A stretch of 32,500 nucleotides of DNA from Bigelowiella natans CCMP2755 (lineage: Eukaryota; Cercozoa; Chlorarachniophyceae), in contig ADNK01003231.1 of the NCBI GenBank assembly GCA_000320545.1, positions 1 to 32,500 on the forward strand. Direction: 5' to 3'. Both the position numbers and the translations under genes were made by a program. Positions 11,479 through 20,212 of the stretch are shown here, in pieces. A model generated the notes under the pieces. The model made no database searches, was not told where the DNA came from, and was given only the letters and a program-made list of their open reading frames with translations. Each line of letters starts with the position of its first letter. Position 1 is the stretch's first letter.

Positions 11479-12040
11479 GCCGCTGCTAGTAGAAATGTTC
11501 TTTCGTTCAACTGTGAGCATCTTTGTTTCGAAATAGGTAGCGATCGAAGTATCCTCTGAACTAGATCGAAGATGCTCCGATACGACCCCTGTCCAAAAGT
11601 GAGTACTGCAGGCTACAAGCCCAAAACTGATGGGACAACATCGGGTAACTACGATTTTACTTCCCTTAGTGCATGTGCGAAGAGTCATGTCCCAAGTGGG
11701 TATGCAATGAAGCTGTCTGACATATCATCATAAATTGCAGCACATTGTCTGAACGAAGAGAGTGGTCGCCCTCCTACTCCAGATAAATTAAAGAAGCACA
11801 TTAATCGGCACAAATATCCGGTAATAGTGGCTGGCAAGCAAACTTTTGGAGCCCAAATTTGGGTGCTGTTGTGTGCACTTGTGGTGTGTATTGTGTATAG
11901 TGTATTGTGTGTGTGTGGGACGAGGGGAGGGGAGGGGGGGGGGGGGGGTTGCAAGAAAGACATGCAAATCAATCCTTTGATAACGTATCGTACCTCAGCT
12001 GGGTGCAGTGCCAGCGATCCAAAACCCAAACGCACACCCC
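10413..12040. other. Divergent intergenic region, 1.6 kb, no certain gene
   Basis: Between the DUF547 start (minus) and EFHB-like start (plus). A possible first exon on the plus strand runs from the ATG at 10648 to a good donor (GAG|GTGAGT) after 10713, 22 codons, but I found no convincing partner exon. A (GCT)n repeat lies at 11450-11481 and a poly-G run at 11926-11949. Open frames on the minus strand (11685-12047, 11356-11688, 10993-11337) have no recognisable motif and are probably chance. Confidence 0.4.
11450..11481. repeat. (GCT)n microsatellite
   Basis: GCT repeats in the DUF547/EFHB intergenic region. They would read as polyserine on the minus strand, but no supported gene contains them. 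Confidence 0.9.
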
Positions 12041-13078
12041 ATGGCAACGTATGGGCGTGCTAATGCAATGGCTGACGGCCCCGGAAATTCAACGCCCCCA
12101 CTTACCCCCGGCACTTTGGAGCAGTATATCCATGAGAAGAACGAAAAAATCTATGCTTCGTCAAAACGCGCGCCTATCGGGAAACCTGTGAGTTATGGTG
12201 TCACCATGAAGGACCCTAACATGTCACATGGGCGAAAATCTATCTTCAGCGAGTCAGCCAAGCAGCTGCTCTACGCTGATCCTCAAATGAAAATGGGTTC
12301 TAAGGGCGTTGCAAACTCTGGTGACGCGGCCTTGAGGAACATCACACAGCCAAGGGAGCGCAACTACGATTGGAGCAAGACAGCTGTGAGAGGCAATCCG
12401 CAGGACTTCAGATTTGGAAAATCGGAAGTAGGGCCGCATGGACCCACTGGGGCACAACTTACACAGGATATGATAATGAGAGACGACACAAAAACCATAT
12501 CCAAAAGAGTCATAGACATTCGCAACCGTCGAAACTACCCGATCGGCCGTGCTCGCAATGCCCCCGAAAACATCGCGTCACTGCCAGAGGACTTTGTGTT
12601 TGGAAAACCTGGTAATAGAGATAGGAGTCAATCCACAAAGATGTGCATCCACGGGTTCAGCCCAGAGGATCAAATGCCAGATAAAGATCTCGGAGTTTCA
12701 AGATTAAAGCTGAAGAAGGGCGTTAAGAAGCACCCCGAAGACAGAGTTTTCGGGGTCCCATCGTTGAGAAAGGATATAATTGCGCCGAAAATCAAATCGG
12801 TAGCTGATAAGAACAACTATGGAGATGAATTCGGGGCTCAAGATGTCCTTTACCCGGAACAGTATGCCTTCGATGCCGTCGAGGAAAAAGACTTCCTCCA
12901 GATTAGAGCTGCGGACGAAATTCGCAAGATTTTTGCCGAAATTGGGATTACGGTGACAGAAGAGGAATTTCTATCGATTTCGGCGGAGGCTGAGAAGATT
13001 TTTGGTGGCCTGAGCGTAGACTCATTCAGAACTGTGTACAATAAAAGAAAATACGGCATAGTGCCGCAAGGGATCTGA
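12041..13078 (+). CDS. EFHB/CFAP21-like axonemal protein, intronless
   Basis: Open frame of 345 residues from the first ATG (12041) to TGA at 13078. The frame extends 5' to 12008 without an ATG, and CAG at 12006-12008 could be a splice acceptor, so an upstream exon is possible. The motif layout matches EFHB (EF-hand family member B): EKNEKIYASSKRAPIGKP near the start, NYDWSK...FRFGK, TISKRVIDIRNR, SLPEDFVFGKP, PEDRVFGVPSLRKDIIAPKI, NYGDEFGAQDVLYP and a C-terminal helical EF-like segment (ADEIRKIFAEIGITVTEEEF). No canonical DxDxDG loop is present. EFHB proteins are microtubule inner proteins of ciliary doublets, so this gene implies a motile flagellum. It is much shorter than vertebrate EFHB (about 800 residues). 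Unlike its neighbours to the left it has no introns. Confidence 0.78.
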   Translation: MATYGRANAMADGPGNSTPPLTPGTLEQYIHEKNEKIYASSKRAPIGKPVSYGVTMKDPNMSHGRKSIFSESAKQLLYADPQMKMGSKGVANSGDAALRNITQPRERNYDWSKTAVRGNPQDFRFGKSEVGPHGPTGAQLTQDMIMRDDTKTISKRVIDIRNRRNYPIGRARNAPENIASLPEDFVFGKPGNRDRSQSTKMCIHGFSPEDQMPDKDLGVSRLKLKKGVKKHPEDRVFGVPSLRKDIIAPKIKSVADKNNYGDEFGAQDVLYPEQYAFDAVEEKDFLQIRAADEIRKIFAEIGITVTEEEFLSISAEAEKIFGGLSVDSFRTVYNKRKYGIVPQGI

Positions 13079-13611
13079 TCCGTTGAGTCAGTCGCAAAAT
13101 GTGAGAAACAGGAGTAATGTATGATAAGTTGCATGCCTTGTCGAAGATGAAATAAGCCATTATCATGCCAAAAACGAACACATAGTCACATGATGCATCA
13201 TCATAGCTCTTCGATGTTTCTTCTCTCCATTATTGCATTGCCGATCGAGGTAACCCTGCATGGTTGCGCTTCATGTGTGATGTTGTGCAAAATCTAGGCA
13301 TGTGTACGTGAGCGGCGACACAAGCCTCATCGTTCATTCCAACTAGCACACAGCTCTGCATGCACGCACATGGTCCTTGCGTCCTGAGCTCTCTCATGCA
13401 ATCCGATCCATGCAACAACAAATGCGCAAAGTGCACAAATGTGTCGATCCTGCGCCGCCACGCCTTGCGCCATCGTCATGACGAGCGAGTTGTGCTTTCA
13501 TTGCATGGCATGCTTGTGTGATGCAGCAGCTTTTTCGTTTCACGGCGCATGTGCAGCTGGTGCGCACATCACAAAGTGAAACGACACAGCGCAGTCAGCA
13601 CCATGCCATTG

Positions 13612-13915
13612 ACACAGCTACGTGAGGATGGTCATTGAACAAATTTGAATTGATTGATTGCATCCGTCTCACCATGCCATCATTGAACAAACTGAAATTG
13701 TTCAATTGCATCCGTCTTGCCTTGCCAGCACGTGCTCTGCATTGGGATGACCATTGGAAGAACTTGATCGTTTCATTGCATCTGTGCGTCTCACATGACA
13801 ACAGAAACAAGTGGATTCAACGTGAACGCTGTGGCCGCTGCTTTGCACAGCTGCGTCAGGGTGACAATTGAACAAACTTGATTCGTTCATTGCACCTGTC
13901 TCACATCCGTCTCAC
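13612..13915 (-). repeat. Degenerate tandem copies of a ~57-bp repeat
   Basis: At least four copies (about 13612-13669, 13678-13717, 13745-13800, 13855-13915). Read on the minus strand they share GACGGATGCAAT, TTGTTCAATG and, in full copies, CATCC...GTAGCTGTG. The first copy matches single copies at 19255-19314 and 28618-28676, which lie in the opposite orientation. In one frame the copies translate to related peptides (FNDHPHVAV, FNCHPDAAV, SNGHPNAEH). Confidence 0.8.
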
Positions 13916-14230
13916 ACACTGCACGATGCTTCGAGACGAGGACAAGCAGTTTTGTTGGATGATTGGTTGGGGGCAGCGTTGCAGTGGCAGGCACAAGTGG
14001 CAAAGTGGCAACAAGCAGAAGGGGAACAAGACAGTTGGGCTGTCTGGATTCTGTGATGATGTGTTGACCTGGTTGTGCATGCAAGCAGCACAAGTCGCAC
14101 ATCACCACGCTAGCCAGGGGAAAGCACCCAAACTGCATGCATCACGCAGCCATGCATTGTGCTGCAGCAAGGCAGGTGGGTGCGCCTGCTTCCTTTGTTG
14201 ACACAAAGGAGCTGCAGCACCTCGACCCCG

Positions 14231-14299
14231 TTTTCATTTCCCACCTGCAATCAGCAGCAAAAATTGCGAAAATGCGCAACACGAAAATTTGCCCACTTT
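14231..14299 (+). repeat. Direct repeat, left copy
   Basis: Starts TTTTCATTTCCCACCTGCAA and ends GAAAATTTGCCCACTTT. It aligns with 16118-16187 in the same orientation, by eye about four matches in five. Confidence 0.75.
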
Positions 14300-14339
14300 G
14301 GCACTGACGACGTGCACTGCTGTCTTGCACATGCATCAC

Positions 14340-15360
14340 ATGTGAGATCATGATCACAATGATCACAATTGTGTTGACAATTGTGATCATCACAATTGCA
14401 ACACGTTGCATGTGCAATGATGCATGCAACATGTCATGATCATGATCATTGCAATCATTGACATGATCACAATCATTGCAATCATGATGCAATGTGATCA
14501 TGTGTCACATTGCATTGCAATTGCAACAATTACAATCATGTCAATGATTGTGATCATCATGATTGCAATGTGTCATGTGCATCAATGTGTGCATGATGCA
14601 TTATGATCATGACAATTATAATTGTCAACATAATTGTAATTGTTACAATTGTGATCTTGCATGTAATATACATGTAAGATTACAATCATAATAATTATAA
14701 TCATGTTAATAATTATAATTATTATAACTACAATACATCACATGTATAATTACATGTCACATTACATTGTAATTGTAATGATTGTAATTATGTTGATAAT
14801 TATAATTGTTATGATTACAACATGTTACATGTATTATCATATACATGATATGTTGTAATTATAACAATTATAATTATTAACATAATTACAATTATTGTGA
14901 TCATAACATGTATTTAATGTGTTAAATACATATTGTAATTGTGATTATGATCACGTTGATAATTACAAGTGTTATGATTATGACATATCATGTACATGAT
15001 GACATGCACAATGCATTGTAATTGCAATGATTGCAATTATTAACATAATCATAATCATTGTAATTATGATGTAATGCAATGTGTAATGTGTAATTGCACA
15101 TTGTGTCACATTGCAATTACAACAATTACAATCATGTCAATAATTGTGATCATTATGATCACAACATGTTGCACATGTTGTCATGCATGCAATGCATTGC
15201 AATTGTAATAATTGTAATTATCAACACAATTGCAATTATCATGATTGCAATCATGTCATGATGTGCAATGTTGTGACATGTCATGACATGACATTGCACA
15301 TCATGACATGATTGTGATCATGATGATTGCAATCATGTCATGTACATTGCACATGCATCG
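14340..15360. repeat. Palindrome-dense AT-rich satellite, ~1 kb
   Basis: Built almost only from interleaved self-complementary words: GATC, CATG, TGCA, ATTGCAAT, ATTGTAAT, AATTATAATT. CC, GG, CT and AG steps are nearly absent. A longer degenerate unit recurs, for example CAACAATTACAATCATGTCA at about 14524 and again at about 15120. The edges are rich in TGCA and GATC; the centre (about 14630-15000) carries TGTA/TATA variants of the same words. Confidence 0.9.
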
Positions 15361-15371
15361 AACCAAATTGC

Positions 15372-15400
15372 TAGAATGACATGGTGAAAATCACAGGCAC
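15372..15400 (+). repeat. Short direct repeat, left copy
   Basis: AGAATGACATGGTGAAAATC with flanking bases; the near-identical partner is at 16363-16391 (AGAATGACATGCTGAAAATC). Confidence 0.75.
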
Positions 15401-16117
15401 ATCACGTGCATTTTGCAAAAACAATCTTTGTCAAAAATGACACAGCAAAAATCCACAGCAGAGCATCGCGCTAGCGCGTCATTGCCCACGTGGCAGAATT
15501 TCTCGTGCATCACGGAGTTGAGTCTCCTTTTCCTCCAGTTCCAGAACGCCTGGAAGGACAAATGGGTGCTGGCCGAGCTCCGATTTCAGCTGCCTCTTTT
15601 TCAGTCAGTCGTTTCGCTTTCATGTCGTCGTTTCGATTCACAGATGGCACTCAATTGGTTTTGTGATCTGAGCTGTTTGTCATCGCATGCCTCACATTGA
15701 GACATTGAGGGAGATGATTCATGCTGGCACGTCATTCGTGACATTGCACGTGTCACGTGTGGCATTCTGCTTCCTCACATTGTCCTCGGGACAACACGAA
15801 TTTCTGTGGCCCTTCCCACGTTGCCCTGCAGCCCACCCCACACATGGCACGTGTGCATCCATGTGATGGCAATGCTTGCTGGCTTGGCAATTTCAACTTG
15901 ATGCCAGTGGCACGAGAGGATGGAAAGAAGCCAAGGTGTTTCTGTTTCAGCTGCACTGTTCTTGTCAAGCTAGCAAGCTAGTCACTGTGCACCATTTTCC
16001 TTCAAAATCAGACAAAGCAGCAGTTCCAATTCTTTCATGGCGTTTTTTTGGATCTTCATTTTTGAGTGCTGATCTTGTGGTTCGAAGAGTGGCTGCTGGG
16101 CACATGCCACACCCCAC

Positions 16118-16187
16118 ATTTCATTTCCCAACTACGATCAGTAGCAAAATTTCAAAAAAATGCGCATCATGAAAATTTGCCTACTTC
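16118..16187 (+). repeat. Direct repeat, right copy
   Basis: Partner of 14231-14299 (shared TTTCATTTCCCA, AATGCGCA, GAAAATTTGCC). The pair brackets the palindromic satellite. Confidence 0.75.
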
Positions 16188-16362
16188 TGCAGCCCCAGAA
16201 GGCTGCACGCACGTGCAAACATGTGCAGTTGCATGCACACGTTCTTTGCAACACATGATCCATTTGCACGCATGCGTTCACCCACTCATGTGCCAAAGGT
16301 GCGCTCTGCAGCCCTGTGAGGCTGTGCACACTGACAGACGACCTGCTGCTGAACTGATTTCC

Positions 16363-16391
16363 AGAATGACATGCTGAAAATCATGGGCTAG
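16363..16391 (+). repeat. Short direct repeat, right copy
   Basis: Partner of 15372-15400. Confidence 0.75.
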
Positions 16392-16420
16392 CTGTCCGAA
16401 GTGTCCGAAGTGTCCGAACA
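16392..16420 (+). repeat. Three tandem copies of TGTCCGAAG
   Basis: TGTCCGAAG, TGTCCGAAG, TGTCCGAAC in perfect register, followed by AAGGAACAATGAACAAT, which links to the GAACAAT repeats at 16783. Confidence 0.9.
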
Positions 16421-16782
16421 AGGAACAATGAACAATTGATGAAAAACCATGACAAGCGGGTGGAGTGCACGAGCTAGCAAGCCCCAGACAGGCCTGTCCA
16501 ACACACACGCCACGCGCACAACCCTTCTTGGTTCCAATGAATGCTGACGTGGCCACAGCTGCAAACGAACAAACGACGCAAGCGAAGTCAAGTGCTTGCA
16601 ACAAGCACTCAAGATTCAGAAACCATCAATGTGGCCCTGAAGGGTGTTGTGTGTCCAACCCAGCAATGCAAACAGTGAAGAAGTCTCGAGATGTCAAAGA
16701 ACAGAAAGAAGAAACTTTGATGATCAGACTTTCAAAGTGTTGCGTGACACTTGCAAAGTGTGCAACGCATGTGCCTCGAGCT

Positions 16783-17012
16783 GAACAATGAACAATGAAC
16801 AATGAACAATGATGACAAACTGCATTTCCAAAATGTAACAAGACATTTGCAGTGCACGAAACGCAGTGCCTCGAGCTAAATCTAGCGAGGTCCAATTTGA
16901 AATTTCAACAATGAACAATGATGATGAACCACGTTTCCAAAATGTAGCAAGACCTTTGCTGTGAATCGAAACGCAGTGACCTCGAACTAACTTTAGTGAG
17001 GACTAACTAGTG
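16783..17012 (+). repeat. Tandem ~109-bp repeat with GAACAAT leader
   Basis: Four GAACAAT heptamers (16783-16811) lead into two ~109-bp units starting at 16804 and 16913. Both contain GAACAATGATGA, TTTCCAAAATGTA(A/G)CAAGAC, GAAACGCAGTG, a CTCGA(G/A)CTAA word and TAG(C/T)GAGG. A more diverged third unit seems to precede them (about 16727-16782). The array ends about 660 bases before the GTPase start. Confidence 0.85.
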
Positions 17013-17674
17013 AAACCAAAAGGAATCAAGAACGGCATTCTGGCCATTCCTCCATTCCTAGTTTCATTGTCTTTGGTGCCTGAACCACGCACATTTCCAA
17101 ATTGAACTCTGGAGAAAAGCATTCTCACTACGAGTCGTAGACAAGAAAAACAGATGTGGTTCCAGTCTGCGACAAGGATTGTCAAGGTTTGTCTTGAGGA
17201 ATTTTCTAGCGTCACTAGCCGGGCGTCATTGCAGAACGAGCTCGAAGATTTTCCTTCTTTTCTGTGCTGCGCAAGGCCATTTTCCTGCGGTTATCGAGTC
17301 GTTGCAAACAAATTGACCTCCATTTTGGTTGTTCGCGAGAAAAGAAAAATGGACATTCGCTTGATGACGCCCTGTGCTCTGGATGTGTGCCCGAGGAGAG
17401 TCCACGTTACCTACGAACGTACCTGACGCCCTGCAGAATGTGCCTGAGATGGAAGAGGCAGTGGAGCTTTTAGTCCTGCGACAAAGCTTGAGCTGCAGCA
17501 AGCAAAGCAAATTTCCCCCTGCGCTTGATCGATGTAGAATTAATGTCTGAACCGATGTTCTCCGATTCCAGAATTCACGGAACAACTAGCCACCCACATT
17601 CCAAACGCCGCTGTCAGCTTTGCACGCAGTGTTTCATCTGCATTACACCGATCAAACTTAGTTCGATTTTAGCC

Positions 17675-19111
17675 ATGGGAAAATGGCATAGCACACCAGA
17701 GCGATCTCAGAGTGATAGCAAAAACGCCGAGAGATCGAATTCGCGTCGTCGTACATCTCCCTTTACTTATCTCTATGGAGATTTATTTCAATGTCAGAGT
17801 GACAGCAAAAACGTCGAGAGATCGAACCCGCGTAATCGTAAAAGTCCCTCTCGTTGCTCTTCGACTCTTCTAAATTTCTATGAAGCACGCCGCCATCGAA
17901 AGAAGATCGACGACGTCAATGTCTATGTCGAAAGGATGGAACTTCACACCAAAGACGATGTCAAAGAAACCAGGGAATTGATCTCCGCTAGCGATAGTGA
18001 TGTGATTTTCCCCGATACAGCCACGGTACAGCTCACCATTGACAACAGTACCGGGCGTGACGATCAGAAGAATCTAGTTCTTAAGATAACTGGATCGAAG
18101 TACTGGAGAGACACAGGTATCCAGGTGGGTGATGTCAAGAAGTTTCACTCCATAAACACCACGGTGATGCTGAAGTCAAGGCCTGGGGCCAAATTCGAGG
18201 ACCTCGGGCAGGACGCATCTCTCACCTTCACCATTGTCGCCTCAGATAATGCTAGCGAGGCAAAGAGGCAGAATTACATGCCAGAGGCAGCAGTGATTTC
18301 TCACTACATGATTCCATTGATCAAAAAAGCCTGCCGAGGTAAAAATCTCAACATCCTCTTGACGGGGCACATGGGACATGGCAAATCAACCTTTCTGCAG
18401 ACGCTTTGCACCACAATGAGCTTCAACAAGATGGCGTGCATTGGTAGTGTTTTCGCTTCTCGTGGGGTGGGGGATCACAATACCCTCAGACTTGACAGAC
18501 GGGCAATTTTTGACGGTTTCTCCGTCTGGGACATGCATGGGATTCACCGTAACTTCGACTTTGTTCAGTACAAAGCCATTGTGAGAGGTGAACGTCCTGA
18601 TGGCTTCAGAATGAACCAGCGACCCAGGACTGATGACGAGGAGCAAGAGTTTAAGAGAACTGCTAAGTCCCGGCGAATGAACCTTGTTGTAATGTTGGTC
18701 GCGAAAGGGACCCTCGAATCGCAGAACAGACATGAGCTGGAACTTCTAAAAGACAGCATGAAAGCGATGCGAGATGAAGAAGTGGCACCCATGGTAGTCA
18801 TTAGCTTTGCAGACAAAAAGGACAAAACCGTGCTGAAGAATCCCTTTGACAACGTGTACCTGGACCAGCTCAGGAAACGTGCATGCGACGAACTTGGAAT
18901 GGAGGCCAATACTGTTTTTTTCTCCATTCCATATATCCACAAAAATGTCAGGGAATTTCAGAGAGACTTATACAACTTCCTCGTTGTTCAGAAAATAGCC
19001 CAATGCGCTAGAGAGAATGCTTCAAGAAAGGAGCCCAAAAAAACTATACAGCCGAGTGGTTTTTACCCAACGACCTTTGCACCTTCACCAACTAGCGTTA
19101 GATCTACCTAG
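17675..19111 (+). CDS. IFI44-like / dynamin-superfamily GTPase, intronless
   Basis: Start chosen at ATG 17675 (context AGCCATGG); the frame stays open further upstream to an ATG at 17543. It encodes 478 residues. Residues 9-29 and 41-58 are a duplicated Ser/Arg-rich block (QSDSKNAERSN, QSDSKNVERSN). About 70-200 looks beta-rich and is unassigned. The G domain follows: P-loop GHMGHGKST (231-239), a DxxG switch (DMHG, 286-289) and a G4-like ADKKD (379-383). The segment IVRGERPDGFRMN after switch 2 resembles the IFI44 family, where a GHxPDRYxF motif follows the same site. IFI44-type proteins are P-loop GTPases linked to antiviral or immune responses in animals; the protist role is unknown. MGKWHS at the start fits a myristoylation pattern (Gly2, Ser6). 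Alternative: another AIG1/GBP-like GTPase. Confidence 0.7.
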   Translation: MGKWHSTPERSQSDSKNAERSNSRRRTSPFTYLYGDLFQCQSDSKNVERSNPRNRKSPSRCSSTLLNFYEARRHRKKIDDVNVYVERMELHTKDDVKETRELISASDSDVIFPDTATVQLTIDNSTGRDDQKNLVLKITGSKYWRDTGIQVGDVKKFHSINTTVMLKSRPGAKFEDLGQDASLTFTIVASDNASEAKRQNYMPEAAVISHYMIPLIKKACRGKNLNILLTGHMGHGKSTFLQTLCTTMSFNKMACIGSVFASRGVGDHNTLRLDRRAIFDGFSVWDMHGIHRNFDFVQYKAIVRGERPDGFRMNQRPRTDDEEQEFKRTAKSRRMNLVVMLVAKGTLESQNRHELELLKDSMKAMRDEEVAPMVVISFADKKDKTVLKNPFDNVYLDQLRKRACDELGMEANTVFFSIPYIHKNVREFQRDLYNFLVVQKIAQCARENASRKEPKKTIQPSGFYPTTFAPSPTSVRST

Positions 19112-20212
19112 AGATCTGGGGTTTCGATGCCATCCTAGCGCAGGAGGTTGCAGGCATCAACGATTCTCATGCAACAATGTACATGTGTTGAAATTGCGTT
19201 TGATGGAGGATCGTTCGCTGTTGCACTACCCTGACAATGGATGTTACTTTTATGAGACGGATGCAATGAAGTGATTAAATCTTTTCAATGGTCATCCTGA
19301 TGTAGCTATGCATAGCAGCGTTTGTAATGTACATGGAATGTGCATGATGCAAACTGTGTCTGTAGGCTTGGCACATGCAGCCTTAACACATGCAAGCGAC
19401 AAGAACAAGTGATGAGAGCTAGTAATACACAAAGCCTACTGCTAGCTTCGACGGAGATTGCACACATTTCATCATTGTGTGACTTGCTCTGACACACGAT
19501 GGCAGGGTACACACATGGCCATTGCTTGGGGCACAACGCATTCAATGTAAGAACTTGCTCAATGATGTTTTTTTGAGCTAGAATCTAAGAGAGCTTGTAT
19601 ATGTTTTGCTTTGACACCGGTAGTACTGTCATTAAATATGCGTACAACGTGTCACATGTTTCATCGTATGTGCGCCATGTACGTTTCTATCTAGCTGTGC
19701 GCAGATGTAGCATGTACATTTGCAAGTTATACAAACACTATTAATATATTAATATCGATGAAGGGTCATCAACGCGCGTGAATTGACACCAGTCAATCAC
19801 GTTTCTTTGTGTGTTGTCAGTATACAATAGTGAGAGCATTATACGAGCTTTCGTTCATATGCATTTGCACCATTACATGTATGCAGGCACGCATTGCAGC
19901 GCCACCACACGCAGTCGCTCAGTTTGGGCCATGTGTGTAGCAACAAGAGGATGGGAGTACAGGTAGGGTGTAGGCTATGCTCATTTGAGCACTGGTTATG
20001 ATATAACTAAATTCATACTTCTCGACGAAAGGAATTGCATAATTTTCTCACAACGGTCAACCCCGCTTTTCTCCCGTTTTTATTCGTTACTTGATGTTAT
20101 CATCTCACTTGGCATTTTTCTGCGGGCCTTCAGAATTTTGTGTAGAAGCCATTAGCACCTTACTTGCCCATATCCTGGTAAAATTCAGGTCAATATGGCA
20201 ACTTGTCTATCG
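19112..20212. other. Intergenic region between GTPase and ABC1K 3' ends
   Basis: 1.1 kb, convergent. Apart from the 57-bp repeat copy at 19255-19314 I see no gene. The only longer frames lack motifs. Composition returns gradually to the window norm after about 19.9 kb. Confidence 0.5.
19255..19314 (+). repeat. Single copy of the ~57-bp repeat, right side of island
   Basis: TGAGACGGATGCAATGAAGT, then TTTTCAATGGTCATCCTGAT and GTAGCTATGC. It is the inverted counterpart of the copy at 13612-13669. Confidence 0.85.

Larger units (their letters stand above)
13079..17674. other. Repeat island upstream of the GTPase gene
   Basis: After the EFHB-like 3' end the sequence changes character. Microsatellites of the intron type vanish. 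TGCATG, GTGCAC and TTGCA-rich words dominate, and several repeat families appear, listed separately at 13612, 14231, 14340, 15372, 16118, 16392 and 16783. Open frames on both strands are short, and where repetitive they follow the DNA repeats. I see no transposase, integrase, reverse transcriptase or helicase motif in any frame. Confidence 0.7.

Noticed and set aside
11356-11688. Minus-strand frame with polyserine
   Set aside because: The serines come from a (GCT)n microsatellite and the rest has no motif; no splice partner was found.
13595-13890. Minus-strand frames with repeated NGHP-like peptides as a functional repeat protein
   Set aside because: Frames are short and broken, and the tandem DNA repeat explains the pattern; kept as a repeat, with the translation noted as a finding.
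14142-14606. Open frames over the palindromic tract (for example runs of Met, Ile, Asp, His)
   Set aside because: These are translations of low-complexity DNA without stops by chance.
13079-17674. CRISPR array or viral insertion in the repeat island
   Set aside because: There are no regular repeat-spacer units and no capsid, polymerase or terminase motif in any frame; the host is eukaryotic.
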